Shown here piece after piece: positions 37,707-47,494 of a DNA stretch of 64,000 nt. Every line of letters starts with the position of its first letter. Position 1 is the first letter of the stretch. The position numbers were made by a program, and so were the translations under genes. The notes under the pieces were generated by a model, which did not search any database, was not told the DNA's origin, and saw only the letters and a list, made by a program, of their open reading frames with translations. This DNA is from Candidatus Peregrinibacteria bacterium (GTDB taxonomy: Bacteria > Patescibacteriota > Gracilibacteria > UM-FILTER-43-11), in NCBI GenBank assembly GCA_016934215.1, contig JAFGTE010000013.1, positions 62,001 to 126,000 on the forward strand. The letters are read 5' to 3'.

Positions 37707-37850
37707 ATGGATGAAGATACACAGAAAATAGCGGATTTGACGAAAGCCTTAGATCAATCTATACATCAGCTCAAGAAAGCCTATAATGAATATAAGGAAG
37801 ATGCGGATCATGAAAAGGAAGATCCTGAAGCGCTGCTTGATGATTTGTAA
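37707..37850 (+). CDS. Small acidic protein (47 aa) not in the ORF track
   Basis: MDEDTQKIADLTKALDQSIHQLKKAYNEYKEDADHEKEDPEALLDDL*, lies between the 323-aa gene and a terminator. Confidence 0.5.
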   Translation: MDEDTQKIADLTKALDQSIHQLKKAYNEYKEDADHEKEDPEALLDDL

Positions 37851-37870
37851 GGAGATTAAATAAATAACTC

Positions 37871-37908
37871 AAAAAGGTCGTCTCCATCATGGACTTCGAC
37901 CTTTTTTT
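37871..37908 (+). terminator. Intrinsic terminator (AAAAAGGTCG...CGACCTTTTTTT)
   Basis: Inverted repeat plus T-run. Confidence 0.85.
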
Positions 37909-37929
37909 GTGCTATAATATATAGATATT

Positions 37930-39972
37930 ATGCTCAAAAAAATCCTTAAATATATCGGCTTGGGGGCCGCGCTCCTACTATTGGTTTTTCTGGTGATGCA
38001 GAGGGGCTGGTTTATGGGGATTCAGCATAGCCTGCAGAATAAATTTTACGACTACGATTCCGCCAGCAGTGAAATCGTGATTGTGGCTATTGATGAAAAA
38101 AGTCTGAAACCTGAAAATCTGGGGCCTTTTAAAAGCTGGCCGCGTATGAATTACGCTAAGGCTATTGATGTTTTAAATGCCAATAACGCCGCTGCTATCG
38201 GGATCGATGTGACCTTTCCGGATCACTCCATTTTGGGCAGAGATGACGATCAGACACTTGCCGATGCCCTTTCTCAGTATGACAATGTAATTCTGGCTTC
38301 CCGTTATTATTTTGACGGTGAAAAGAAGGGTTATGAATGGCCTAATGAAACAATTCTCAAGGGCCATCCGGTCCCGGGCTGGATCAACATACAACTGGAT
38401 CCGGATGGTTTTGTGCGGTCATTGCCGCTCTTTGCGGAATCGGATAAAGGGGTGATTGATGCCTTTTCGCTGGCACTGGCCCGAATTTATCTGCGTGCGG
38501 AACCTTCCGATTACCGGGTTGTAAATAATTATTTTGATTATTCCGAAACTATTCAGATCCCCTCCTGGACCGAAAAAGATAAAGAATCCGGTGAAGAAGT
38601 TCATTTTATGTATATCAATTACTTCGCTCAGCCCAATAAATTCACTCATATTTCCTTTTTCGATCTGCTCAACGGGAATCTGGTTGATAAAAAAGGAAAC
38701 CCGATCGACTTTCGGGATAAAATTGTGATCATCGGCCCCACGGCGATCGATCTGCAGGATGATTATCTTTCACCGGTCAGCGAGGGGGTGCGTATGCCCG
38801 GCGTGGAAATTCATGCCAATAATGTCCAGACAGTCATCACTCAGCAGTTTCTGCGGGATCAGTCTAAACTTAGCCTGTGGCTGACCATTTTGGGTATTTT
38901 AGCTGTAAATATTGCGCTTTTCTCATTACTTAAAGTCCGCTACACCATTCCGCTGGTTCTGGTAGAAGTATTCGGTATGCTGGTGGCCGGTATTGTGGCT
39001 TATGAGTCCCGCATTCTGGTAAACGTGGTGTATCCGATTCTGACCATTCTGCTCAGTTTTATCGGCACTTATTTACTGCGTTTTATTATGGAGCAAAGCC
39101 AGCGCCAGTTCATTGAAGGGGCTTTCGGCCATTACGTGAACAAAGATGTCGTCAGACAGATCAAAAAAGATCCTCATATGCTGGAACTGGGGGGTGCCAA
39201 ACGTGAAATCACGATTTTCTTTTCGGATATTGCCGGCTTTACCACTATTTCCGAAAAACTGAAACCGGAAGAACTCGTTAAGTTTTTGAACGAATATCTG
39301 GGCGAGATGACCACTATCATCATCACCAACCAAGGAACTTTAGATAAATACGAGGGGGACGCCATTATGGCTTTCTGGAATGTCCCTATCCCCCAGCACG
39401 ATCACCCGCTGCATGCCTGCAAAGCGGCTCTGGAAAATCAGAAACATTTGGCCAAACTTCGTGAAAAATGGGCAAAGACCGGCCTGCCGGAGATTCATAT
39501 ACGTATCGGCCTGAATACCGGTGAAGCGGTCGTGGGAAATATGGGTTCTGAGAACCGCTTTGACTACACCGCCATGGGGGATAACGTGAATCTGGCCTCC
39601 CGTCTGGAAAGTATCAACAAGCAATACGGCACCCGCATTTTGATTTCAGAAAGCACCTACGAAGCTGTCCGGGATCATATGATCTGCCGGGAAATCGATC
39701 AGATTCGCGTGAAAGGGAAGCATGAGCCGGTGAAGATTTATGAACTGATCTGTAAAAAAGAAGACCAGACTAATGAAATCAACGGAAGACTGCATAAATA
39801 TGCTGAAGCTCTGATGCTGTACCGCAGTAAACGTTTTGCCGACGCTCAGACACATTTTGAACTCCTTAGAGGTGATGGCCCCTCTGATTTAATGATTCTG
39901 CGATGCGCTGAATTCATGAAAAATCCACCCGCTGAAGATTGGGATGGCGTGTGGAATTTTGAAGTAAAATAA
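37930..39972 (+). CDS. CHASE2 sensor + class III adenylate cyclase
   Basis: N-terminal TM and CHASE2-like extracellular region, three TMs, then 'ITIFFSDIAGFTTISEKL', 'LDKYEGDAIMAFWN', 'YTAMGDNVNLASRLE': metal Asp, Lys/Asp (adenine) and Asn/Arg catalytic positions look conserved. Confidence 0.9.
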   Translation: MLKKILKYIGLGAALLLLVFLVMQRGWFMGIQHSLQNKFYDYDSASSEIVIVAIDEKSLKPENLGPFKSWPRMNYAKAIDVLNANNAAAIGIDVTFPDHSILGRDDDQTLADALSQYDNVILASRYYFDGEKKGYEWPNETILKGHPVPGWINIQLDPDGFVRSLPLFAESDKGVIDAFSLALARIYLRAEPSDYRVVNNYFDYSETIQIPSWTEKDKESGEEVHFMYINYFAQPNKFTHISFFDLLNGNLVDKKGNPIDFRDKIVIIGPTAIDLQDDYLSPVSEGVRMPGVEIHANNVQTVITQQFLRDQSKLSLWLTILGILAVNIALFSLLKVRYTIPLVLVEVFGMLVAGIVAYESRILVNVVYPILTILLSFIGTYLLRFIMEQSQRQFIEGAFGHYVNKDVVRQIKKDPHMLELGGAKREITIFFSDIAGFTTISEKLKPEELVKFLNEYLGEMTTIIITNQGTLDKYEGDAIMAFWNVPIPQHDHPLHACKAALENQKHLAKLREKWAKTGLPEIHIRIGLNTGEAVVGNMGSENRFDYTAMGDNVNLASRLESINKQYGTRILISESTYEAVRDHMICREIDQIRVKGKHEPVKIYELICKKEDQTNEINGRLHKYAEALMLYRSKRFADAQTHFELLRGDGPSDLMILRCAEFMKNPPAEDWDGVWNFEVK

Positions 39973-39974
39973 GT

Positions 39975-40532
39975 TTAATACAGCACCCAGTACAGCCCAA
40001 AGGCAATGGTTACGATGCCCGCATTCATTCCCATTGTCCGCCAGTCGCGTTTAAAGGGCTTTTTTTTGTATTCTTTTTTTACAAAATAGCGGGTTACGTC
40101 ATAAAAATAAGTGACCAGCACAAGAATCAGCAGATAAAGAACCACTGACTGATCTGAATAGAGTGTCAGGGCGGTGCCCGTCAGATATTTCGGCGTAAGC
40201 AAACCGACATAATAACCGCAGGCGGTCACGACAAGCAAATGAACCGCCTGATCGAGAAAGTAGAAAAACAGTATCAATTTAGGATAAGCTTTGTTCAGGA
40301 CGGTTTTACTCTGATCAATGATAATGTGAGTGACGTAAATGATCGCGATAGCGGTCCACACTTTGCTATCAGATAAAAAAGGCGCCAAAACTGCCAACAG
40401 GGTCAGCAGATGCACCGTGCTGTGAATGACGATTCCAAAGAAATGTTCCGATTTATACTTTACGAGACAGGAGGACTGAAACGTGTAATCTGCCAGAAAA
40501 TGTACCAGATAGAAATATAGGAGAAGGCTCAT
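39975..40532 (-). CDS. DUF3307-like integral membrane protein
   Basis: 'HFLADYTFQSSCLVKYKSEHFFGIVIHSTVHL', 'THIIIDQSK'. Confidence 0.75.
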   Translation of the reverse strand: MSLLLYFYLVHFLADYTFQSSCLVKYKSEHFFGIVIHSTVHLLTLLAVLAPFLSDSKVWTAIAIIYVTHIIIDQSKTVLNKAYPKLILFFYFLDQAVHLLVVTACGYYVGLLTPKYLTGTALTLYSDQSVVLYLLILVLVTYFYDVTRYFVKKEYKKKPFKRDWRTMGMNAGIVTIAFGLYWVLY

Positions 40533-40541
40533 CAGCGATAT

Positions 40542-40934
40542 TTAAGAAAGTTGATTGGCGCGTTTAACGACTTCATAGCTCACCGTGGAAGCAATTGACG
40601 GTTTTGTCTCCAGAAGCTGGCGGAAGTCATCTTTTTTGAGTACCAGTGCTTCTGTTTCATCAATGGCTTTTATGGTAGCGTTACGGGGTTCTTCTGAAAC
40701 CAGAGCCATTTCACCGAAAAAGGCATTATTACTAAGCTCTGCGATAATACTGAAATCGCGCAAAACCTGCACTTTGCCGCGCTTAATGATATACATTTCC
40801 TCACCATAATCCCCCTGCTCAAAAATGACCTGTTCGGGGCCAAAGTACTGCATCTGTACTTTTTCGCCGATCGCTGCCAGATCTTCGTCACTGAGCTGAG
40901 CAAAGAAAGGAATAGCTTTTAGTATTTCAATCAT
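40542..40934 (-). CDS. Stand-alone cyclic nucleotide-binding domain protein (no HTH)
   Basis: 'LKAIPFFAQLSDEDLAAIGEKVQMQYFGPEQVIFEQGDYGEEMYIIKRGKVQV...NAFFGEMALVSEEPRNATIKA' cNMP fold with FGEMAL...R.A signature. Confidence 0.9.
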   Translation of the reverse strand: MIEILKAIPFFAQLSDEDLAAIGEKVQMQYFGPEQVIFEQGDYGEEMYIIKRGKVQVLRDFSIIAELSNNAFFGEMALVSEEPRNATIKAIDETEALVLKKDDFRQLLETKPSIASTVSYEVVKRANQLS

Positions 40935-41049
40935 GATTTTGTGTTTATTTTGTTAATTTCTTCGCAAAAGAGTATAGCATAGTCTTGATTTTTCCGAAAT
41001 AGTGTGCTAAGTTGAAAAAACTGAAATATATTTTTTAATATCCTCTTTT

Positions 41050-43944
41050 GTGAAGTCGATTGTTGTCACCGGTGCCCGTGTTCATAATTTAAAGAATATC
41101 AGCGTGGAAATTCCGCGTGATAAGCTGGTGGTGATTACCGGTCTTTCGGGTTCCGGTAAGTCTTCGCTGGCATTTGATACGATTTATGCCGAAGGTCAGC
41201 GGCGCTATGTGGAAAGTCTTTCCACCTATGCGCGTCAGTTTCTGCAGCTGACGGAAAAACCGGATGTTGATCAGATTGAGGGTCTTTCCCCGGCCATTTC
41301 CATCGATCAAAAGACGGCCAGCCGCAACCCCCGTTCCACGGTGGGAACGGTGACCGAAATATATGATTATCTGCGTTTGCTCTACGCTAAAATCGGCCAT
41401 CCGCACTGCCCGCAATGCAATGCTGAAATCGGGCGTATGAGCGCCAGTCAGATCGTGGATGAAATTGCGGAAATGCCGGAGGGTAAAAAAATTATGTTAT
41501 TGGCTCCCGTTATACGTGACCGCAAAGGAGAACACTTAAAAGTCCTTGATAAAATCCGCAAAGAAGGTTTTGTACGTATACGGGTCGACGGTGAAATTTA
41601 CAATATCAATGAAGAACTCCAGTTAGACCCGAAAAAGAAACATACGATTGAGATTGTCGTGGACCGTCTGGTCGTGCTCAATTTTAAAAAAATAATCAAA
41701 AAACTGAAGTCCGGAGAAGAAATTGAAGAAAAAAATGAAGACCGCAGCCGGCTCGCGGATTCCATTGAAACGGCTCTGCGTTTCGGGGAGGGGTTGATGA
41801 CGATACTCGATGCGGATACCAAAGAAGAGAAACTCTTCTCTGAGCATTTTGCCTGTGAAACGCATGGGGTCATGAGCCTTCCTGAAATCGCGCCCCGCTC
41901 TTTTTCCTTCAATTCTCCGCATGGCGCCTGTGAGGACTGTCATGGACTGGGTACTAAGCTTAAAATTAATCCAAAACTGGTTATTCCCAACCCCCGACTG
42001 ACGATTGCTGAGGGCGCTATTGTCCCCTGGTCCATTTCGGCCATGCGTTTAGGCTGGTACAACAACCTGCTTCGTGAAGTCGGCAAGCGGTACGGGTTTG
42101 ACATCAATACCCCGATCGGCCAGCTGACCCAGCAGCAACTGGATATTATTATGCACGGTACCGGGGATGAAAAATTCCGCGCCAAGTACACCGGCCAAAA
42201 TTCCAGCTATGAAACCGATACCACGTATGAAGGGGTCATTCCGAATCTGGAACGGCGTTATCATGACAGCGATTCCGATTATGTCCGCAAGAACATCGAG
42301 CGTTTTATGGAAGTAACCACCTGTGAGACCTGTCGCGGAATGCGTTTGCGCCCTGAAATTCTGGCTATTACAGTGCTTGGAAAATCCATTATAGAAGCCA
42401 CCAAGCTGTCGATCGAAGATGCGGATAAGTTTTTTAAGAGCATGATTCCTGACGGTCACAAAAAGAAACTGACTGACAATGAATATCGCATTGCCCGGCT
42501 TATAATCAATGAAATCATCGCCCGCCTGCAGTTTTTGATGAATGTGGGCCTGAGTTATCTGACTTTAAACCGGGGAGCCAGCACGCTTTCGGGCGGAGAG
42601 GCCCAAAGAATCCGGCTGGCCACTCAGATCGGTTCGTCACTGCAGGGTGTTCTCTACGTCCTCGATGAACCATCAATCGGCCTTCATCAGCGCGATAATA
42701 AACGCCTGATTAAAACGCTTGAGAACCTGCGTGATCTCGGGAACACCGTGATCGTGGTGGAACATGATGAAGAAACTATCCGCATTGCAGACCACGTGCT
42801 GGATATTGGTCCCGGCGCGGGAAAGCACGGCGGCAAGGTCATCGCCAAAGGTACCGCAGAAGAGATCATGAAGCATGAGGACTCTATCACAGGACAGTAT
42901 CTGTCGGGAAAGAAAAAAATTACCGTCCCCAAAAAGCGCCGGAAAGGAAACGGTAAATTCCTGGAAATCATTGGTGCCGAGGAAAATAATCTGAAATCAA
43001 TCGATATCACCCTGCCGCTGAATACCTTTATCGGTGTGACGGGGGTCTCCGGTTCCGGAAAGTCATCTTTGATCAACCATATTTTATGCCCCGTCCTGGC
43101 CACCAAACTGAATCGTGCCAAACAAACGGCTGGCAAACATCAGGAAATCAAAGGAACCCAGTACCTCGATAAGATCATTAATATCGATCAGTCCCCCATT
43201 GGCCGCACGCCACGGTCAAATCCCGCCACTTATACAGGTGTGTTTTCCGATATCCGGGAGCTTTTTGCCTCCACCAGCGAAGCGAAACTACGCGGTTACC
43301 GCGATGGCCGCTTCAGTTTTAATGTTAAAGGCGGTCGCTGTGAGTCCTGCCAGGGAGACGGCATGGTGAAGATCGAGATGCATTTTCTGCCTGACATTTA
43401 CGTACCCTGCGAGGTTTGTAAGGCCAGGCGCTATAATTCAGAAACCCTGGAAGTGACCTGGCACGGTAAAAACATCGCTGATGTCCTTTCGATGACCGTG
43501 GAAGAAGCACTGGATTTTTTTGATGCGATTCCTCAGATCAAGAATAAACTCACCACCCTGCATGCGGTCGGTCTGGATTATATTCAGTTGGGCCAGAGTG
43601 CCACGACCCTTTCCGGCGGTGAAGCCCAGAGAATTAAACTGGCTACCGAACTGGCTAAAAGATCGACGGGGAAAACGATTTACGTGCTGGATGAACCGAC
43701 CACCGGCCTGCATTTTGAAGATGTTAAAAAACTGCTCAGCGTTTTGCAGGCGCTGGTGGAGAAAGGAAATACCGTGCTCACGATTGAACACAATCTGGAT
43801 GTCATTAAATCCGTGGACCATATCATCGATTTAGGTCCGGAAGGCGGTGAAGCCGGCGGTGCTATCATCTGTACCGGCACGCCTGAACAGGTGGCCCAGT
43901 GTAAAAACAGTTATACAGGGCAGTTTTTAAAGAAGATGCTCTAG
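41050..43944 (+). CDS. uvrA: Excinuclease ABC subunit A
   Basis: GTG start; two ABC ATPase cores '[30 protein letters not shown]' and '[17 protein letters not shown]', zinc fingers, 'LSGGEAQRI(R/K)LA'. Confidence 0.98.
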   Translation: MKSIVVTGARVHNLKNISVEIPRDKLVVITGLSGSGKSSLAFDTIYAEGQRRYVESLSTYARQFLQLTEKPDVDQIEGLSPAISIDQKTASRNPRSTVGTVTEIYDYLRLLYAKIGHPHCPQCNAEIGRMSASQIVDEIAEMPEGKKIMLLAPVIRDRKGEHLKVLDKIRKEGFVRIRVDGEIYNINEELQLDPKKKHTIEIVVDRLVVLNFKKIIKKLKSGEEIEEKNEDRSRLADSIETALRFGEGLMTILDADTKEEKLFSEHFACETHGVMSLPEIAPRSFSFNSPHGACEDCHGLGTKLKINPKLVIPNPRLTIAEGAIVPWSISAMRLGWYNNLLREVGKRYGFDINTPIGQLTQQQLDIIMHGTGDEKFRAKYTGQNSSYETDTTYEGVIPNLERRYHDSDSDYVRKNIERFMEVTTCETCRGMRLRPEILAITVLGKSIIEATKLSIEDADKFFKSMIPDGHKKKLTDNEYRIARLIINEIIARLQFLMNVGLSYLTLNRGASTLSGGEAQRIRLATQIGSSLQGVLYVLDEPSIGLHQRDNKRLIKTLENLRDLGNTVIVVEHDEETIRIADHVLDIGPGAGKHGGKVIAKGTAEEIMKHEDSITGQYLSGKKKITVPKKRRKGNGKFLEIIGAEENNLKSIDITLPLNTFIGVTGVSGSGKSSLINHILCPVLATKLNRAKQTAGKHQEIKGTQYLDKIINIDQSPIGRTPRSNPATYTGVFSDIRELFASTSEAKLRGYRDGRFSFNVKGGRCESCQGDGMVKIEMHFLPDIYVPCEVCKARRYNSETLEVTWHGKNIADVLSMTVEEALDFFDAIPQIKNKLTTLHAVGLDYIQLGQSATTLSGGEAQRIKLATELAKRSTGKTIYVLDEPTTGLHFEDVKKLLSVLQALVEKGNTVLTIEHNLDVIKSVDHIIDLGPEGGEAGGAIICTGTPEQVAQCKNSYTGQFLKKML

Positions 43945-43946
43945 AC

Positions 43947-45875
43947 TTAAGCCACTGTTTCGTCTTTCTTTTTCTTATCCGGCTCCAGTTGAGCCAGTAT
44001 TTTTTTTGTTTCTTCCGCCGTCACTTTGTATTTTTCCGGGTCTGTTTTTGTTTCTTCCAGTGTTCTTTTTGCCTCTCGCCGCGCTTCACTTTCGTAACCA
44101 AGAGCGCGCAGGCAGTAAGTGATCATAAAATGAGTGTTGGGACTCGCTACAATGCTGTAGGATTCGCGAAGCAGAGAAAATGCTTTTTCATAATTACCTT
44201 TTTCATACTCCGCTTTTCCCTTTCTGAATTTTTCGAAAGCGGTCTTTTTTTGTTTTTCGTCCGCTTTTTCAAGCGGCACTCCTGCGATGACTTCTCTGAT
44301 CCTTTCTGTTGAATTAGCGGCTCTCACCTCTTCGCCATCCTGATTGAAATAACGCAGTACTCCATCCAGTCCTCTGATTCCATAATTTCGTTTTGTACTA
44401 AAGCCAAGTCTGCCTGTCGGATCAGAAGGACCTTTTTCCTTAATTTTTGAAAATAATTTTTCCGGATTCAATCGGTTCCCCTGACGATCGATCCAGGCAC
44501 CTTCTTTTTTAGTATGATATACAAATTCTCCGTAGGGTCCCATCGGGTAACTTTCCGCGATGTTGCTTTCCGCCCAGTCAATATGTTCAGCGGGTTCTGC
44601 TATCAATTCAGGAAATGGAGCACGAATTTTAGGTTTTTTTTCTGGTTCCGGAACTTTCGGTGCTTCTGTAATTACCGGTTCTTTTGATTTTGGCGCAGTT
44701 TTTGGTTTTTGCTTTGCGGTATTTTCAGAAGGTGCTAAAAGCGCTTCCAATTCATCGGCTTCTACAGCTACAACTTGCGCAGTTTCCAGGGCACCCGGTA
44801 CCACCATAGGATCTTTCACTTCCCCGCCTATTTTGTCCCACACACGTCCATCGCTGGTTACGAAATACTGAGGATTTTCCTTATTTGGTTTATTGCCTTT
44901 GCCCCTGATCCGCTCAAAATAAACCCGGCGAAATGTCAGGCCTTCGTCCAACATTATTAAGTACAAAGCAGGCGGTATTTTTTCCGTCAGACTTTCAGGA
45001 ACCCCCGGTAATGGCTGAAGCCGGGGTTTCTTTTCAGATTCCGGTGCAGGTTTCTTTTTAATCCCCACTGGTTTTTCACTGGCGTCTTCGAGGGTCGGAG
45101 AAGAGCGACTAATCAGTTCGTCGCCGACTTCCAAATGCATGTAGCCCGTTTCATCGATGTAATACTTGTTTTCTCTGATCGTTGTTTTACAGAGCATGTT
45201 TCTCGCATAAGATTTACCGCTTTTTTCTGCGGTGGAAACTTCTTCTACTTTCGGCATTCCCATAACAGCATATTCTGTTGGGGAAAGCTTAGCCCGAAAA
45301 GCAGCGGCCAGCCACTGACCAAGTTCAGTTACTGTTCCGTTGAATCTGTCAATTGTTCGCCTTATTTTAGCGTAAATATCTCTAAATTTGTAATAAGTTT
45401 TACCTGCTTCTGATTCTTTCCCGAATATTTTTTTATAATTTCTGTAGGCGTCACTGTTTTCTTTTTCGATTTTTGCTTCCAGTCTTTCACTGCCTTCCGG
45501 AATATCAATTTTAGGCCTTCTTGTTTTATAATGAATCGATAGTGCCCAAATGGTATAAGGACCTACCTCGCCGTCTGCTACTGCCCATCGATCCCCTCGA
45601 AGATTCAGGGAGTCGAACATTCTATTTTGCAGGCTGATCAGCAATCTTTTTGCTGCCGCTTCATTCATACCCTCCTTCTCATATCCTTCAATGAATTCCT
45701 TATTCAGCGTTTTATAATCGCCTTTCGCATAAGACTCCCTATTTAGTAGCTTTCCCATAAACCTGTCCACGCGTTCACGTATGAGAGTTTCCGTCTCTCG
45801 CTTCAACTTTCCCAAGGCTTGTGATGTCGGGCTTTCAGGTTCCTGTCTTGGTGTTTCTGGTATGTTAGTAGACAT
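43947..45875 (-). CDS. Hypothetical protein with divergent PG-binding-like domain ('VADGEVGPYTIWAL') and C-terminal TPR-like segment
   Basis: 642 aa; N-terminal domain aligns by eye with those of the two other operon proteins; C-terminal 'GKAEYEKGNYEKAFSLLRESYSIVASPNTHFMITYCLRALG' TPR-like. Confidence 0.65.
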   Translation of the reverse strand: MSTNIPETPRQEPESPTSQALGKLKRETETLIRERVDRFMGKLLNRESYAKGDYKTLNKEFIEGYEKEGMNEAAAKRLLISLQNRMFDSLNLRGDRWAVADGEVGPYTIWALSIHYKTRRPKIDIPEGSERLEAKIEKENSDAYRNYKKIFGKESEAGKTYYKFRDIYAKIRRTIDRFNGTVTELGQWLAAAFRAKLSPTEYAVMGMPKVEEVSTAEKSGKSYARNMLCKTTIRENKYYIDETGYMHLEVGDELISRSSPTLEDASEKPVGIKKKPAPESEKKPRLQPLPGVPESLTEKIPPALYLIMLDEGLTFRRVYFERIRGKGNKPNKENPQYFVTSDGRVWDKIGGEVKDPMVVPGALETAQVVAVEADELEALLAPSENTAKQKPKTAPKSKEPVITEAPKVPEPEKKPKIRAPFPELIAEPAEHIDWAESNIAESYPMGPYGEFVYHTKKEGAWIDRQGNRLNPEKLFSKIKEKGPSDPTGRLGFSTKRNYGIRGLDGVLRYFNQDGEEVRAANSTERIREVIAGVPLEKADEKQKKTAFEKFRKGKAEYEKGNYEKAFSLLRESYSIVASPNTHFMITYCLRALGYESEARREAKRTLEETKTDPEKYKVTAEETKKILAQLEPDKKKKDETVA

Positions 45876-45896
45876 TTTCTTATTAATTAAGAATAT

Positions 45897-47471
45897 TTAT
45901 TTAGTTCTTTTTACCACGAGCAAAGTAATGTCGTCCGCCTGCGGATACTGCCCCATATAGGCCCGCACCTCAGTCAGAATGGCGTCGTGGATCTGTTGTG
46001 CCGTACCCAGTGTGGCATATTTCTGAACTGCCGTTTTAAGCCGTTCCATGCCAAAATTTTCTGTTTCGCTTTGCCAGGCTTCAGGTATACCATCCGTGTA
46101 AAGCACAAAGACATCACCGGGCTGAGTGATCACTTTTTCAGTAGTCAGCTTGGCCGTGATGTCAGGTAGCATTCCCATTGCCAGCCCGCCATGGGCAAGT
46201 TCGATGACCGTGCCGCTGACTGCCTGGTAGTGCAGAATCGGGTCATGACCTGCCTGAGTGAATTGAAGAATTCCCTTTGCGGTTTCCCAGAGTGCGATAC
46301 AAGCGGTCACAAAAATATTCGGAGCCGTTTTCATGGTCAGCACTTTATTCAGTTCGCTGACCAATTCTTTTGTATTGTCATAATGGTTCATCAGTGACGG
46401 CACGAGCGCGTTGCTGATTGCTGAAACCAAGCCGGCACCCACTCCGTGCCCGGTAACATCCGCAATGTAAAACAGGAGATTCCCGTTCTTCTGCACAGGA
46501 ATAAAATCGTAACAGTCACCTCCGACTTCAGTGGCTGCATTTAAACTGGCCGCGATGTCGAGATTTGCAATTTGAGGAAGCTGTTTGGGTAGTAATTCTT
46601 TTTGGATTTTGGCAGCGAGTTCGAGCTCTTTAGCTACTTTTTCGTGCTCAATCATCGCTTTGGTGCTTTCTTCCAGGTCAGCCGCCATTTTATTAAACGT
46701 GTTGGCCAGCATCCCCACCTCACTGCGTGAACGAATCGGAATACGAATACTTAAATCACCGCTACCGATTTTAGTGGCCCCCTGCGTGAGAGCTTTGATC
46801 GGACTGGTAATTCCATGAGCCACCACATAACCAATAAGAAGCGCGATCAGCACACCTGCCACTGCAATCGCAATAATGCGTATGGCTGTGTCGCGCACCC
46901 TTTGAAGTAATGCGTCATAAGTGACTTCATAAACAACGGAATAGCTTCGGGTGATATTGCTTTGATCGCGGAAGGGGTAAACAACGTTAATAATTTGTTC
47001 CGTATTGCTGATAGGATCAATGGTCCGGCCATTGAGATCTAGGTAATGGTAATGAGCATCTTCACCTGATTTTTCCAAATAAACGATACGGCCTCCTTTG
47101 GTTTTAACAGAAGGGTAAACCGCCTGAATACGATCCAATTCTTCCGTGCTGAGCCCGCTCTCCATTTCTGTTTCATAAAGTGCTTTTCCGTTGTAATTAA
47201 AGATCGAGACTCCTGTAATATCCTGGTTTAAACTGTAGATTTCAGCCATTTCCCGGTCAAAATGAGCAAAAGCGCTTTGCAGATAGTTGTTTTCGTAGTT
47301 GCTAATGACCCGTTCATTGGTAAGTTCAGCAAAACTGACCGCTTTTGTGTAAATATCCTGGTTGATTTCTTTCGTTTTCTGTTCAATCACCAGATACGCC
47401 GTAGCGCCCAGTATCGCGAGGATAATGAGCCAGGTGGCCATGATAATCTGTGATTTAACGGAACGGAACAT
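45897..47471 (-). CDS. Membrane sensor (extracellular domain + HAMP) SpoIIE/RsbU-type PP2C serine phosphatase
   Basis: TM-sensor-TM, HAMP 'HGITSPIKALTQGATKIGSGDLSIRIPIRSRSEVGMLANTFNKMAADL', 'AAKIQKELLPKQLP', 'EVGGDCYDFIPV', 'VLYTDGIPEA', 'QADDITLLVVKR'. Confidence 0.92.
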   Translation of the reverse strand: MFRSVKSQIIMATWLIILAILGATAYLVIEQKTKEINQDIYTKAVSFAELTNERVISNYENNYLQSAFAHFDREMAEIYSLNQDITGVSIFNYNGKALYETEMESGLSTEELDRIQAVYPSVKTKGGRIVYLEKSGEDAHYHYLDLNGRTIDPISNTEQIINVVYPFRDQSNITRSYSVVYEVTYDALLQRVRDTAIRIIAIAVAGVLIALLIGYVVAHGITSPIKALTQGATKIGSGDLSIRIPIRSRSEVGMLANTFNKMAADLEESTKAMIEHEKVAKELELAAKIQKELLPKQLPQIANLDIAASLNAATEVGGDCYDFIPVQKNGNLLFYIADVTGHGVGAGLVSAISNALVPSLMNHYDNTKELVSELNKVLTMKTAPNIFVTACIALWETAKGILQFTQAGHDPILHYQAVSGTVIELAHGGLAMGMLPDITAKLTTEKVITQPGDVFVLYTDGIPEAWQSETENFGMERLKTAVQKYATLGTAQQIHDAILTEVRAYMGQYPQADDITLLVVKRTK

Positions 47472-47494
47472 ATATTTGAATCCAAAATATGATT

